This document shows, one piece after another, positions 11,995 to 21,300 of a stretch of 37,825 bases of DNA. The first letter of the stretch is position 1. Every line of letters starts with the position of its first letter. The translations under genes and the position numbers were made by a program. Origin of the DNA: Hyaloperonospora brassicae (taxonomy: Eukaryota > Oomycota > Peronosporomycetes > Peronosporales > Peronosporaceae); assembly GCA_947650285.1 (NCBI GenBank), contig CANTFL010001095.1, forward strand, positions 1-37,825, written 5' to 3'. The notes under the pieces are model-generated. The model was not told the DNA's origin, searched no databases, and worked only from the letters and a program-made list of their open reading frames with translations.

Positions 11995-13216
11995 CTACAA
12001 CTTTGACGCCATCACGACTACTTTTGCCACAATCACTGTGATGTCGTCCGGTTTAAGGTTGTGCCGCAGTGAGGCCATCACAATATTCTTGGCTGCCTCG
12101 TCGGGGTTCTCAAGGAGTACTTCCACAAAGGACGCAAGCGCTTCTGACCAGTACCGTCGCCAGAAGAGCACCGGCTAGAATACATGTACAGCTCACAAAC
12201 GTTAACATCGACGGGTACACCTTGAAATACAAGTAAGTAGCTCTCCTACCGGAAATTGCGCCGGCATCTTTTGAAGATCCGGCGCGAAATTGTCCCATAC
12301 GCCGTCTGTGGCTAGCACCACAAGGTCTCCATCTTGAACATCAATTTCACCTGACTCCGCCTAAGCCGTCGTGAACCACAAATGTCATTCCCCACACCCA
12401 TTCATACGCAATACATCTCAATTTGCACATGCTTACGTCGTCTGGGCAATTTTCGATGGCGCCATACTGCTTGAATCGCAGTGGAACTTTTGCCAGCTGA
12501 TACGGTGCACGTCCATAACACTGTTTCACAACAAACACAGCAGCGCTTGCTCAGCTGATCCCTCCACCAATTCAGCTAACAGTCGCTGCCAATTTACAGC
12601 CAACCTGAAACTGACTTCGAAAGATGATTTCGCCACGTCGAATGACCACAAAGCCCGAGTCTCCAAGATTTGAGTACTCCAGGACCGGCTTGCCGTCGCT
12701 CGAGTGCTTGAGTCTTACAATGCACGCAGTCGTGCTGCCAGCTTCCACTTCGTCGTCTAGTACTGCTTGATTGTAGCCATAAGTCAGCATTTGCTGCGTC
12801 GAGGCGCTATTGTTGTTTGCTTGTTGCTGTCGCACGAACGCGGCCGCATTGCGCATCAGCGAGCGCGAGATCTTGCCCGGATCCACTCCGTTCTCGTTCC
12901 AGCCACCGACGCCATCAGCCACTCCCACAGCTTCCGGTGTAATGAAAAAAGAGTCCTCCCCACACGTGGCTGGATCGGCTCCGATGCTGCTGCTGCTGCT
13001 TCCCTTCTCTAGAACACAGTCCTTACCCTTACATGCGGCCTTAGCGTCCAGAAAAAGAGAGGCGGTGCCAGTCGTGCGCTTCTTGTTATTTGGAAGCGAA
13101 GACTTGGCCGTCGAAGAGCTAAAGTGGCACGTGCGGGGCGCAGATCTCGCCATCGCCGCTCGACCGAACGACCGCTGGACGGCCGACGCGCCTCGGCAGA
13201 CGCGGTGCAGCATCAT
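11995..13216 (-). CDS. PTC7: PP2C-family protein phosphatase, PTC7-like, probably mitochondrial (four exons)
   Basis: Metal-dependent Ser/Thr phosphatase of the PPM/PP2C superfamily, PTC7 branch. Proposed exons on the minus strand: 13216-12605, 12520-12437, 12360-12250 and 12174-11995. The introns are 84, 76 and 75 nt, GT-AG, all phase 0, giving 328 residues. Metal and active-site motifs are present: GEDSFF (86-91), GVADGVGGW (98-106), GSTTA (160-164), LGDSGF (184-189), ATDGVWD (249-255) and PDDITV (311-316), so the enzyme looks catalytically intact. The N-terminus (MMLHRVCRGASAVQRSFGRA) is basic, without acidic residues and Ser-rich, like a mitochondrial targeting peptide. Yeast Ptc7 and human PPTC7 act in mitochondria, on coenzyme Q biosynthesis among other substrates. 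The frame is open upstream to 13327 from a TTG, but the ATG pair at 13216/13213 is the natural start. The least certain part is the last junction (FP|PV): the segment between ATDGVWD and PDDITV is poorly conserved and seems to lack the usual SPFA-like stretch. Confidence 0.9.
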
Positions 13217-13375
13217 AGCGGGTATGCAGAGACGTGCTGGCCGTTGTTGGAGTTGTTTTGACCAATCCACGATCTGACTCGCTGTGATTGGACATAAAAA
13301 CGAACACGGGGCTGCACTGGTCACCAAGAACTCGCAGAGTCAGTCAGTCAGTTGTCGCCGGCGTAGGAGAGCAGC
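13217..13375. promoter_or_regulatory. divergent promoter shared by PTC7-like gene and bL20m
   Basis: These 159 nt separate the two divergent start codons. A CCAAT box lies at 13262-13266 (+ strand) and the inverse, ATTGG, at 13287-13291. The surroundings form an imperfect inverted repeat: GACCAATCCAC at 13260-13270 and GTGATTGGAC at 13284-13293. Each gene therefore has an ATTGG in its own sense direction. A (GTCA)n run at about 13338-13353 lies in the presumed bL20m leader. CCAAT boxes are typical NF-Y sites; that they act here is an inference from position. Confidence 0.5.
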
Positions 13376-13821
13376 ATGTCGTGGGCCAAGCACAAGAAGA
13401 TCCTGGCCATGGCTAAGGGCTACCGTGGCCGTGCCAACTCTTGCTACCGCACGGCCATCAATCGTGTCGAGAAAGGTCTGCAATACCAGTACCGGGACCG
13501 CAAACAGAAAAAACGCGTACGTCGCAGCACTGGTATTAACGAATAACGAGTCTCGTTACGGGTTTCTGTATGATGCTGTGCTTACCAATTGCGTGACCGT
13601 TGATTGCTTGTTGATAGGACATGCGCTCGTTGTGGATCCAGAAGATTAATGCCGGCGCGCGCCAGGAAGGACTGTCGTACTCGAAACTTTACGGCAAGAT
13701 GAATGGCTCGGGCATCGAGCTGAACCGCAAGGTGCTGGCGGACATGGCTGCCACGGAGCCTTTCAGCTTTAAGTCGGTACTGGAAGTTGTCAAGCACATG
13801 GAGGGTGTTACCAGGATCTAA
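13376..13821 (+). CDS. MRPL20: ribosomal protein bL20, organellar (bL20m), two exons
   Basis: Large-subunit ribosomal protein of the bacterial L20 family, an early assembly protein that binds 23S-type rRNA. Exon 1 is 13376-13516 and exon 2 is 13618-13821. The 101-nt intron begins GTACGT, ends in TAG and is in phase 0. The product has 114 residues, and bacterial L20 has about 118. Hallmark segments are [14 protein letters not shown] (14-27), the basic [18 protein letters not shown] (36-53), [15 protein letters not shown] (57-71) and [13 protein letters not shown] (79-91). The roughly ten basic residues that start bacterial L20 (before the H-K-K of AKHKKIL) are replaced by MSWA, and no long presequence is visible, so import may rely on the basic N-terminus itself. 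In a eukaryote with CCT genes this is the nuclear gene for the mitochondrial ribosome; a plastid role is less likely if the organism is an oomycete. It diverges from the PTC7-like gene. Confidence 0.96.
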
Positions 13822-13978
13822 TGACGATACTGGCGTTCCGGTATAGGGCAGACAGGAACATATTGTGTTTGCGTACTTTGGCGATGCCAAGACAACCGTG
13901 TGACAAAAAGATGCAGCTCATGTTTAAGTGCCCAGCGTTTCTATTTGCGCTTCAGTTTCTTTCAACGTCCATCCTCGC

Positions 13979-14902
13979 TCACTCGTTATCAATGTCTAGT
14001 TGACTATTCTGGTCGCGATTGCGCTTCTCGATGCCATACAAGTGCTGCCTTAAAACTTTGAAGTTCTTAGTGTCAAGGCCTACTTTGGTCTTCTGTAAAC
14101 GCAAAGAGCTTCTGGATGTAGCTGGCTGTAGTCCACGCCAGTCCCTAGCAGTTGACACCGACCTTGTCTGAGATCGCAGCGAATGCCGAGACAAAGAGGC
14201 AAGCGTTTGTCCATCAGACTGTTGTCGCCGCGCACATGTTGCGAAATGCCGCTAATTCCTAACATTGGTGTGGCAACTTGATCGCGATACTGACGCACAT
14301 TACTCGTATCTCATGGTTCGGTAGCCTTCAAACCCGCGAGGTCGAAACTCTTTTTCGCGTCTTTCCACCGCAAAGGCGGCGCTCAAGCACATTTGTAATG
14401 TCACCATTTACGCGCAACGATCACGTGTACGTGGTCCCCTCGTCTTCTCGGACCAAGTATTTGTTTTGCTATCGTCATCAGCTCTTGCTTCATCGAGGAG
14501 GATCGTGTCAACGATACGTGTTGAAATAGCTTAGTGGAATGAGGCCATCTTGCAGTCATTGACTTCGTTGCATATCGCAGCGTCAAACTGGCCTTTTTTG
14601 CTCACAAGTCGACGGATATGCTGCATTGTGAAGCGTCGAAGCGACCATCTCTTACGGTCGGTACCGTCGAAACAATCTGATACGGTACCAATTGCTTCGA
14701 TTGAGATGTGAAAACGCTCTCGGAAAAAGCGATGCGATCGATTTACAACTATGCAGATTACCGAGCTACAAGGCATCATACAGACAATATGAGGAGACGT
14801 AACTCGAATAAGTATTGATGTGTGTCGTCGGTATGCAAACTCCACAGCGTATACGCCCAACATCTTCGTTCCTTGCTGTCCCCCCCACAAGTCAATTTGC
14901 AT
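13979..14902 (-). pseudogene. unrecognised coding-like stretch, broken or multi-exon
   Basis: Between bL20m and CCT7, the minus strand shows protein-like reading in several successive open pieces. The first is a 123-codon frame from ATG 14902 to 14531. Another frame runs from about 14525 to a stop at 13979, interrupted by only three stop codons. Its C-terminal part looks genuine: basic and Ser-rich, then KTKVGLDTKNFKVLRQHLYG and a polar tail. A 52-nt GT-AG interval (donor GTAATG at about 14300, acceptor TAG just downstream in sense) could remove one stop but shifts the frame. I do not recognise a family. It may be a decayed gene, an unusual multi-exon gene or partly the CCT7 3' UTR. Composition is intermediate between the island genes and the deserts. 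Confidence 0.35.
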
Positions 14903-14987
14903 GCCCTCACCAAAGCATGCGACCTCCTGAAACCCGGCGCCAACTACATCATTCTACCTATGGCGCAGCAACCGGCAAGCGCAGCAC

Positions 14988-16902
14988 TTATGCGCCACCT
15001 TTGCCTCGGAAAGCGCGCACACCGCGACCCATGCCGCTTGGGCCTCCCCGACCTCCGCCCATCATGCCCCGCATGCCTTGGCCGCCCATAGCAGCGCTCA
15101 TGGGCGCACCTCCAGCTCCACCCTGCGGCTGCTCCGACTTGGGGTTGCGGACAGTCTCGTCCACCGACAAAATGAGACACGCAGCCTCTGTTGCTGCCGC
15201 GATTGAGTTAATCTTGTTGGCTGCAGGCTCCCAAACATGCGACTCATACGTGTCACAAATACCACCCGTCGTGATATCGACGCCAAACCATTTGCCATCC
15301 TCGGGGTCCTTGAAGTGCTTCTGGCGCAAGCGGTTCAAAATGTCAGTCGCGTCGTGACCAGCGTTCTCGGCAATCTGGCGCGGAATGACCTCGAATGCCT
15401 TGGCATACGCATTCACAAGTAGCTGTGCCTTGCCTTCGATAGTACGGGCGTACTGGCGCAGATGGCAAGAGACTTCCATCTCAACAGCACCACCCCCAGC
15501 GACCACTGTAGACGATGCCACAGCGCGCTTCACAACCATTAGAGCATCGTGCACCGACCGCTGAGCCTCTTCAATAAACTGCTCAGCACCACCACGCAGC
15601 ACGATAGTCGAGCTCTTTGCCTCAGCACACTCCATGAAGATGTTGTACCGCTCGTTGCCGACCTGGCGCTCTTCGAAGCGACCGCATGAGCCAAGTACTG
15701 ACGGATTCATGTCGTGTACCGACGTCTGAACAACACCACCGGTCGCACGCTGCGTACGCGCCATATCGTCTTGCGCGACACGTCCAGCGCAAAACAGACC
15801 GCGGTCAGCGAAGTACTGCGTTGCCAGGTCACCCACTGGCAGCTTGGACAAAATGATCTTAGCGCCACTCTTCACACACAGATCCAGCTTCTCATAGATT
15901 ATGTTCCACTCAGCGTCTACAATGGACTGGTACTTGGAAGGGTCATCCAGACGCACTTCAGCATTCTCCTTCTCCGACTTAAGCTCCAGCTCAACGTTCA
16001 GAAGTAAAATTTTCGGGCTTACAAAAGTCTTGGGCTGCTGCTCGAACCCGGCGTACGAAAACGTCTTTTTGAACGCGACGCCCTTCACCAAGAAGGAATC
16101 AGTCACCGAACCACCCGGCACTTTCTTAATGCCGACCATGCTAATGTCTAATCCCTCGTCCAAGCTCAACACTGCGTCAACGATCTACACAGCCACCACA
16201 ATGATAAGCTTTGTACAATATAGTAATATAGCAAGAAAGAAGAAAAAGAACACCCTTACCATCGGAGAAAAAAACTGCTTGTGTCGCGAAATGAGCTTCG
16301 AGTTAAGAGCCGTGCCACTGACGCGCTCTAGCATCTGACGACGACCCACTTCATCCGAATCGGCCACGCGTACCTCGATGTCCTTAATCTTTTGCACAGC
16401 GAGTTGTCCCGCCTTGCGAAAGCTCTTAATGATCATCTGCGGGTGCATGTTCTCCTCAATGAAAGGCTTGGCCTGCCGCATGAATTCAGCACCCATCAAA
16501 ACGACGGACGTCGTCCCATCTCCCACTTCTGCGTCCTGTGAGAGCGATATGTCCACCAGCGTCTTGGCAGCCGGATGCACCACGTCCAGCAGGTTCATGA
16601 TAGTGGCGCCGTCATTCGAGATTGTGGTCTTGCCACCTGTATGGATGAGTTTGTCCATACCACGCGGCCCAAGCGTCGTGCGCACGGCATCCATCACGGC
16701 TTGGCAGGCGTTTATGTTGCTGATGAGCTGAGCCTTACCCTGGCTCGTGTCCGTGCCTTCCTTCAGTAATATAATCTGTGGCTGCTGCTCAAGGAGGCGA
16801 GAGAGGGAGGAAGTCAGAGAGGAGATACATTGAACATGAAGATAGGCATGCGTGGAGGTCGCGCAGACAGAGCTCCTAGAAACGTACCATCATGCCGTTC
16901 AT
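14988..16902 (-). CDS. CCT7: T-complex protein 1 subunit eta (CCT7), three exons
   Basis: Eta subunit of the cytosolic group II chaperonin TRiC/CCT, the ATP-driven hetero-oligomeric double ring that folds actin, tubulin and other proteins. Exons on the minus strand are 16902-16888 (MNGMM), 16784-16260 and 16184-14988. The introns are 103 and 75 nt, GT-AG, phase 0, giving 578 residues. Family marks: [12 protein letters not shown] (10-21), LGPRGMD (43-49), NDGAT (62-66), GDGTTS (93-98, the ATPase site), LRGGAEQF (376-383), GGGAVEME (411-418) and VWEPA (497-501). Residues 535-578 form a Gly/Met/Arg-rich tail. The eta family often ends in a Gly/Arg-rich tail; this one is long, and the protein exceeds the usual size of about 545. 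The first exon has only five codons. Its junction rests on the donor GTACGT, the CAG acceptor after a strong pyrimidine tract, and the fit of [11 protein letters not shown] to the family start. The exon 2 to 3 join gives PM|IVDAVL, as expected. Confidence 0.97.
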
Positions 16903-17097
16903 GGCACTCAAGAAGATGGATCAACGAGGACGGGGCTCGCAGCCAAGGAAGATGGATGTAAACGCCACGCAAAAATCTTGCTCCAATAACTGGCTACCGC
17001 TACAAAACGTACTTAACACGGCACCCTCGAAGTAAAACATCGAGTACCGTCATGATACATGCTTCAGTTCGGGTTCGGGTGATTTATGAGTCTATAG
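16903..17097 (-). promoter_or_regulatory. CCT7 upstream region with CCAAT box
   Basis: This stretch of about 195 nt lies between the CCT7 start and the transposon-like element. A CCAAT at 16983-16987 (ATTGG in the CCT7 direction) lies about 85 nt upstream of the ATG, about the same distance as the ATTGG upstream of bL20m. The rest shows no motif I can name. The nearby element leaves little room for upstream regulatory DNA, so its outer end lies within about 200 nt of this gene. Confidence 0.35.
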
Positions 17098-17106
17098 GTA
17101 ACTTAT
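17098..17106 (+). repeat. possible left target-site duplication (9 bp)
   Basis: GTAACTTAT sits one base outside the left terminal inverted repeat. The matching spot on the right, 18330-18338, reads GTGGCTTAT, identical at 7 of 9 positions. A 9-bp duplication is the usual signature of MULE insertion, and two changes would fit an old insertion. With only seven matching bases, coincidence is possible. Confidence 0.35.
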
Positions 17107-17107
17107 G

Positions 17108-17280
17108 GGAGAGGCTAAATTACACCGGGCATTATTGCTAATTACACCAGCGCCTATCCATTAGACTAAATGTTTAAATGCCAGCGGGGGTATCACATTC
17201 AGGCCACGTCGATTCGAATATCACAGGATAAGCTAAGAAGAAATGCACCTGTAATATAGCCACGTCAATTCAAAAAGAAG
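17108..17280 (+). repeat. left terminal inverted repeat
   Basis: The left end is the reverse complement, with substitutions and small gaps, of 18147-18328. The best-conserved core is at 17113-17175, containing ACACCGGGC...TAATTACACCAGCGCC and a TTAGACT block. An inner part (17176-17280) also matches, containing CAGGCCACG, TCACAGGATAA and AAATGCACCTGTAATATAGC. Within it, the two GCCACG-containing modules correspond to the two subrepeats of the right end. Confidence 0.8.
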
Positions 17281-17298
17281 TCCTCCGTTGTTCAATGC

Positions 17299-17948
17299 AT
17301 GTTGATGAGCCCTTCTTCCACCTCCACTACTGCTGCTTCCACTGCTACGATTGCTGATGCTATTACTAATTATGTCGTCGCTGACAATCAGGCCATATTC
17401 CAAGTTGATGCTGGTCTTGATCCTGCCGCCGCTGATCTCTCATGGATCGGTGAAGAAGCTCCACCGGTCGGGCCTTTTGACAGTCAAAAGACGGCTATAT
17501 AGGCTTTGAAACAGGACGCCGTACGTCAAGCCTTTGCTATTAGTGTACCACGCGTCTGTTCGATTGTAAGAAGCGCTGTTTCTCACATGTTCGCAGGAAA
17601 AACATTATAGGACATACCACAGTCGGCGCACGTCAATGCGAGATCGCGAAACAAAAACAGTCTGCTGGTCATACGAGCTCGCAATCATGTATGACACGCG
17701 CGCCACAGAATAAAATCCCTGGTCAACGCTGTGCGTGAACAAATGCCACACCGACTACTCTCTTTTTATATCAGCAGGAGCATGCTCTCAGCGCTACCGA
17801 CGTCGCGACGTGCGACGCGAGAATTGACGATATTTATTCTAAGGTCGTCCAGATGCATCAAGATGGAGCTGCTCCACGGGTATGTGTGCGTTTTGAAGCC
17901 ATATACAGCAAGTCATTTTCTGTTTTTTGTCTGTATATGATTATATAG
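17299..17948 (+). pseudogene. broken FAR1-like MULE transposase N-terminus
   Basis: Three successive frames between the inverted repeats read like one broken protein. The first starts at ATG 17299 with a Ser/Thr/Ala-rich leader, then IGEEAPPVGPFDSQKTAI, a stop at 17500, and in the same frame ALKQDAVRQAFAISVPRV. The second (17720-17824) contains WSTLCVNKCH and, after a few more residues, SQRYRRRDVRREN. The third (about 17808-17948) contains ARIDDIYSKVVQMHQDGAAP. The order (phenylalanine-led helix with a GFAI-like strand, then W-x-L-x-V with a His after it, then a basic RRRDVR run, then I-x-x-I and GxxP) fits the FAR1-type zinc-ribbon DNA-binding N-terminus of MULE transposases. No catalytic DDE core is present. 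This is motif reading by eye, not a database match. Confidence 0.4.
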
Positions 17949-18125
17949 GTTATTGTTACTCAGTTAAAGGAGGCGGGTGTCCTTATAAATGCAATGTATG
18001 TCCACACGATATCGTTCAGAAGGCAAACCGAAAGGCTTTTGGCGGAAATTTGCACACGGAAAATTCGCTGCAGCACATGATGAGCCAGAATATATTTATC
18101 CACGGTTGCAGTGTCAAGTCGCGGA

Positions 18126-18240
18126 TGCATTTTGATTACCTTATTCTGTAATTTCTTTACATTAGCGTGGCCTGGCTATGTCACAGGTGCATTTCTGATC
18201 ATTTTATCCTGTAATTTCTTTAAATTAGCGTGGCCTGGCT
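18126..18240. repeat. tandem repeat of about 62 nt inside the right inverted repeat
   Basis: Two copies lie at 18126-18177 and 18188-18240, offset 62-63 nt. They share TGCATTTTGAT-like starts, the block CTGTAATTTCTTTA and the end TTAGCGTGGCCTGGCT. The left inverted repeat carries the same two modules in reverse, so the duplication was part of the element before its two ends diverged. Confidence 0.85.
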
Positions 18241-18328
18241 GCCCCATCATTGATTTTATATGGACAATAAGTCTAATGAATAGGCGCTGGTGTATTTAGT
18301 AATAAAGCCCGGTGTATTTAGCCACTCC
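18147..18328 (-). repeat. right terminal inverted repeat
   Basis: Reverse-complement partner of 17108-17280. The outer core (18265-18328) contains AGTCTAATGAATAGGCGCTG, then TGTATTTAGTAATAAAGCCC and GGTGTATTTAGCC. It is nearly identical to the left end read in reverse; the inner part is more diverged. A TAAATACACC unit occurs twice within the outer end. Confidence 0.8.
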
Positions 18329-18329
18329 A

Positions 18330-18338
18330 GTGGCTTAT
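18330..18338 (+). repeat. possible right target-site duplication (9 bp)
   Basis: GTGGCTTAT, one base outside the right inverted repeat, matches GTAACTTAT at 17098-17106 at 7 of 9 positions. See the left copy for the reservation. Confidence 0.35.
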
Positions 18339-21300
18339 TGACCATTACAACGCTTAAGTTCTGTACGCATGTTACTACTTTTGCGTAAGCCGCTCTATTT
18401 TCTGACGTGAAAGTGGGTACAAGCACCTCGTAAACATGGTCTAGTAAACTCGTTGACAACCATCTGCAAATATGGCACATTATATGCTCGTGCGTTTTTG
18501 CCAGTGGCAGGACTAAATTCGAAACAATGGAGATACACTACCCAAATTTCTCCGGTCATTTCTCATATGCGCACCGACCTTTGGTGGCTTAAGTACTCTT
18601 TTGGCCCTTAAGAACCGCATGTCTCGACCGTCTGCCCAGTATAAACATTTACTCCGATATTTGTCTACTAAGCGATGTCAGATCACAAACTACATCAAAT
18701 GCGATGATGTACGTCTTTAAGCAACAGTATTGGCTTTTTTCAATGGAGAACGACAAAAATCGGCCCTGAGGTCTCACTATTTGCGGCATATCCTGATAAA
18801 AATTAGCCTCTGTGTGATACAATCTGCTTCCTCTGTCATTTCCTCACGGTGTAATAACTAATTCAACGGGTTTTATTGATAGCAATTATTCAAAAACCAC
18901 GCTGACGTTGACGTGTCTTACCGACAGACACGTAGGTTGACGCACTAACAAGATAATCGAATGACATTCAAACATCGGCCAAATGTTTGGGTTAGCTCAC
19001 GTTAAGATTTACAAAATTGCTTGATGTGGTCTATTAATGCGTCCTATCTAGTCAATCTGATGGGCAGACACACCCAAAAAATTCTTATCTCCTGTGAGAA
19101 GACATATATTTGCACATGCTTCCAAACTCAGTCGAACGCGTTACATTTTAGTTAGCATCATCGTGTACACTTTCTTCCATTTTCTCCTTGCCTCACATCG
19201 TTTCGTAAAACTTTCAATACAACAAACCATCAATCGATAGATCTCTGCACTCCGTTTTTTCAGTTCCACAAACATTTCTCTGGCCTTAGAGCCTAAACTC
19301 CTAGCTCCCTGAAGATCAATTTTTCGTGGCGAATATTTACATCGCGTTACCACGCTTACTGAGAGCTCACATACATCCTTCGACAGTTGAACGATGCAAA
19401 TTATTTACTACATCAGCAGTCTTCAAACTGACTGTACCCATTGCATAATTTGCTTCTATATATTCTATCGGCAAAATCTCTTGCACTATGGGAGAATATG
19501 CGCCCTTGACTTTCAACATCGTATTCATCGAAACGACTTGTTCGTAACCGCTTCAAAAAACTCTTATTGCATTTGCACTTCTGTCATTCATGCACAGCAA
19601 AATAATGACTGCTTCGTGTTCTATAGTAGCCAAATCTGAAATAGTACCGTACTCATTGCGAGCACAATTTTTCTGTTTGAAGACTCGGCTATCAGGTCTA
19701 GTAGTTGTGGTTGGCAGCTGTGTTTCTGCAGTAAGTTTTAGTACATTTTAAGTCATTTCTAGCGCATGACAGCGTATAAGTCACTTCTCGTATGATTAAG
19801 TCACTGCCAAGGCCCGGCGTCGACCCAAAACGCGTTAGTCACGCATTTTTTAATGATAGCCTTCATCATGCTTTTTTTAAATTGACAAAAGAACGTCCAG
19901 GGTTGTCCGACAAAAAGATCAGAGTTCCACATACATTGATAATATGATTAATTTTAGTGAGTGTGTTTTCACATAATGACTACCATATTTAAGTAATGTG
20001 TACACAAGTCACGTATCAAAACACTATAATTACCAATTAACTACTCAATGTGCTAGACTTATGGTCTTACAAAGAAAGGTCTCGATTCATGTCATTTTGT
20101 ATAGTTTCGAATTTGTTCTTGTTTACCGGAGCAAGTATTGCTTAAGCTCATCTTACGTGCTTTGGCAGATGCCATCTCGCTTGGTATAATTGCTTCGGCC
20201 ATTGTCGATCACTCCACGAGAATTGTCGTGTAACAATCAAGTTCTGGACCGATTTTGACTTGAATATGCTATTCGATCTCTCGAAGTCACCCAATCTGAT
20301 TCTTATTGTCATGATTTGTCTCTTATATGCTTGATCCATGTCATATAGCCTTCTGAACCATATTAGAAAACAATTCCTTACTAAAGCCAAGGATATCTAA
20401 TCGGTCTCATCACGACTAAGTATCTAGTTGTATGCATAGATAGCTGTATTCGATAAAAGCTGGGTTTTCAAGTCACCTTATTCCACCTATCCAATCCGTA
20501 AAGAAAAAATGAGTTGTAGCGCAGAAAAGGCTATTTTCCGTCGTGGTGTCATAATTTAACTTCGTTAAGCTTTTTTTGAAAAACGCTACGCCGATTATGT
20601 ATAATAACAATAATATATATATAAGGTGGAGGCAGACCTACTTCTATGTAGTATCTTCGATATATGTCTTTATCTCGATAATACTTCTATACAAAATATT
20701 CACCAATGACAAAGATCTACGTAATGTGGTCTATGCTACGTAATTCTTTACGCCTAATTATTCCGAAAAATGCTCGCTCCTCCCGTATCACCGCGGCTGC
20801 TGGCACGGATATTAGCCGGAACTTCTTTTTTAAGTACTGTCATTTTCCTCCTTAATGAAAGAGCTTTACAATTTAATTAGCCGTCATCACTCACTTGGTA
20901 TTGCTGGATCAAGCTATACATAATCTTGAATATAGATCACAGTCCTAAAACACATAAAAGTATTGTAGCAAATGCAAATTATTGTGTCAAAAGTGTTTAA
21001 ATATACTTAATCGCTTAAACAGCTACAACTTAGTCAAGAGCTATGTGTGTGAATTTTTGCTGAATGTCTCACAAACTTATATGATCAATTTAGTCACAAA
21101 TACAACCCTTCAATATGTCAAGTTTTCTGCTCGACGGTATTAACCTTTACTTTGATAATGAAACGAGACATCCAATTGCCTATCGTTATATAGCCACGAT
21201 GCAATCTTAAATAATGGCCAATGTATACATCTTGCGCATAACCACCAATTCATCACGCTATTTTAGCTTACAGCTCATGCATTTGACGGTAGCGTTCTCA

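Larger units (their letters stand above)
17108..18328. mobile_element. MULE-like DNA transposon remnant, about 1.2 kb, with long terminal inverted repeats
   Basis: The two ends, 17108-17280 and 18147-18328, are diverged reverse complements of each other, with outer ends GGAGAGGCTAAAT and GGAGTGGCTAAAT. Long terminal inverted repeats (over 100 bp), a possible 9-bp target-site duplication and an interior resembling a FAR1-type transposase N-terminus together point to the Mutator superfamily. The interior of about 870 nt is too short for a full transposase, and its frames are broken, so the copy is non-autonomous and internally deleted. It sits directly upstream of CCT7, at the edge where the gene island meets the AT-rich desert. 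Seen directly: the inverted repeats and broken frames. Inferred: the superfamily. Confidence 0.7.

Noticed and set aside
12767..13277. Long plus-strand frames (81 and 155 codons) across the phosphatase gene
   Set aside because: They are antisense shadows of the PTC7-like exon 1, whose minus-strand frame carries the PP2C motifs.
14815..15357. 180-codon plus-strand frame rich in Pro and Arg
   Set aside because: It is the complement of the Gly-rich CCT7 C-terminus, which explains its Pro-rich composition.
17130..17175. tRNA-like D-arm (AGTCTAATGGATAGGC on the minus strand)
   Set aside because: The same block recurs inverted at 18265-18328 as part of the element's terminal repeat, and no tRNA fold follows.
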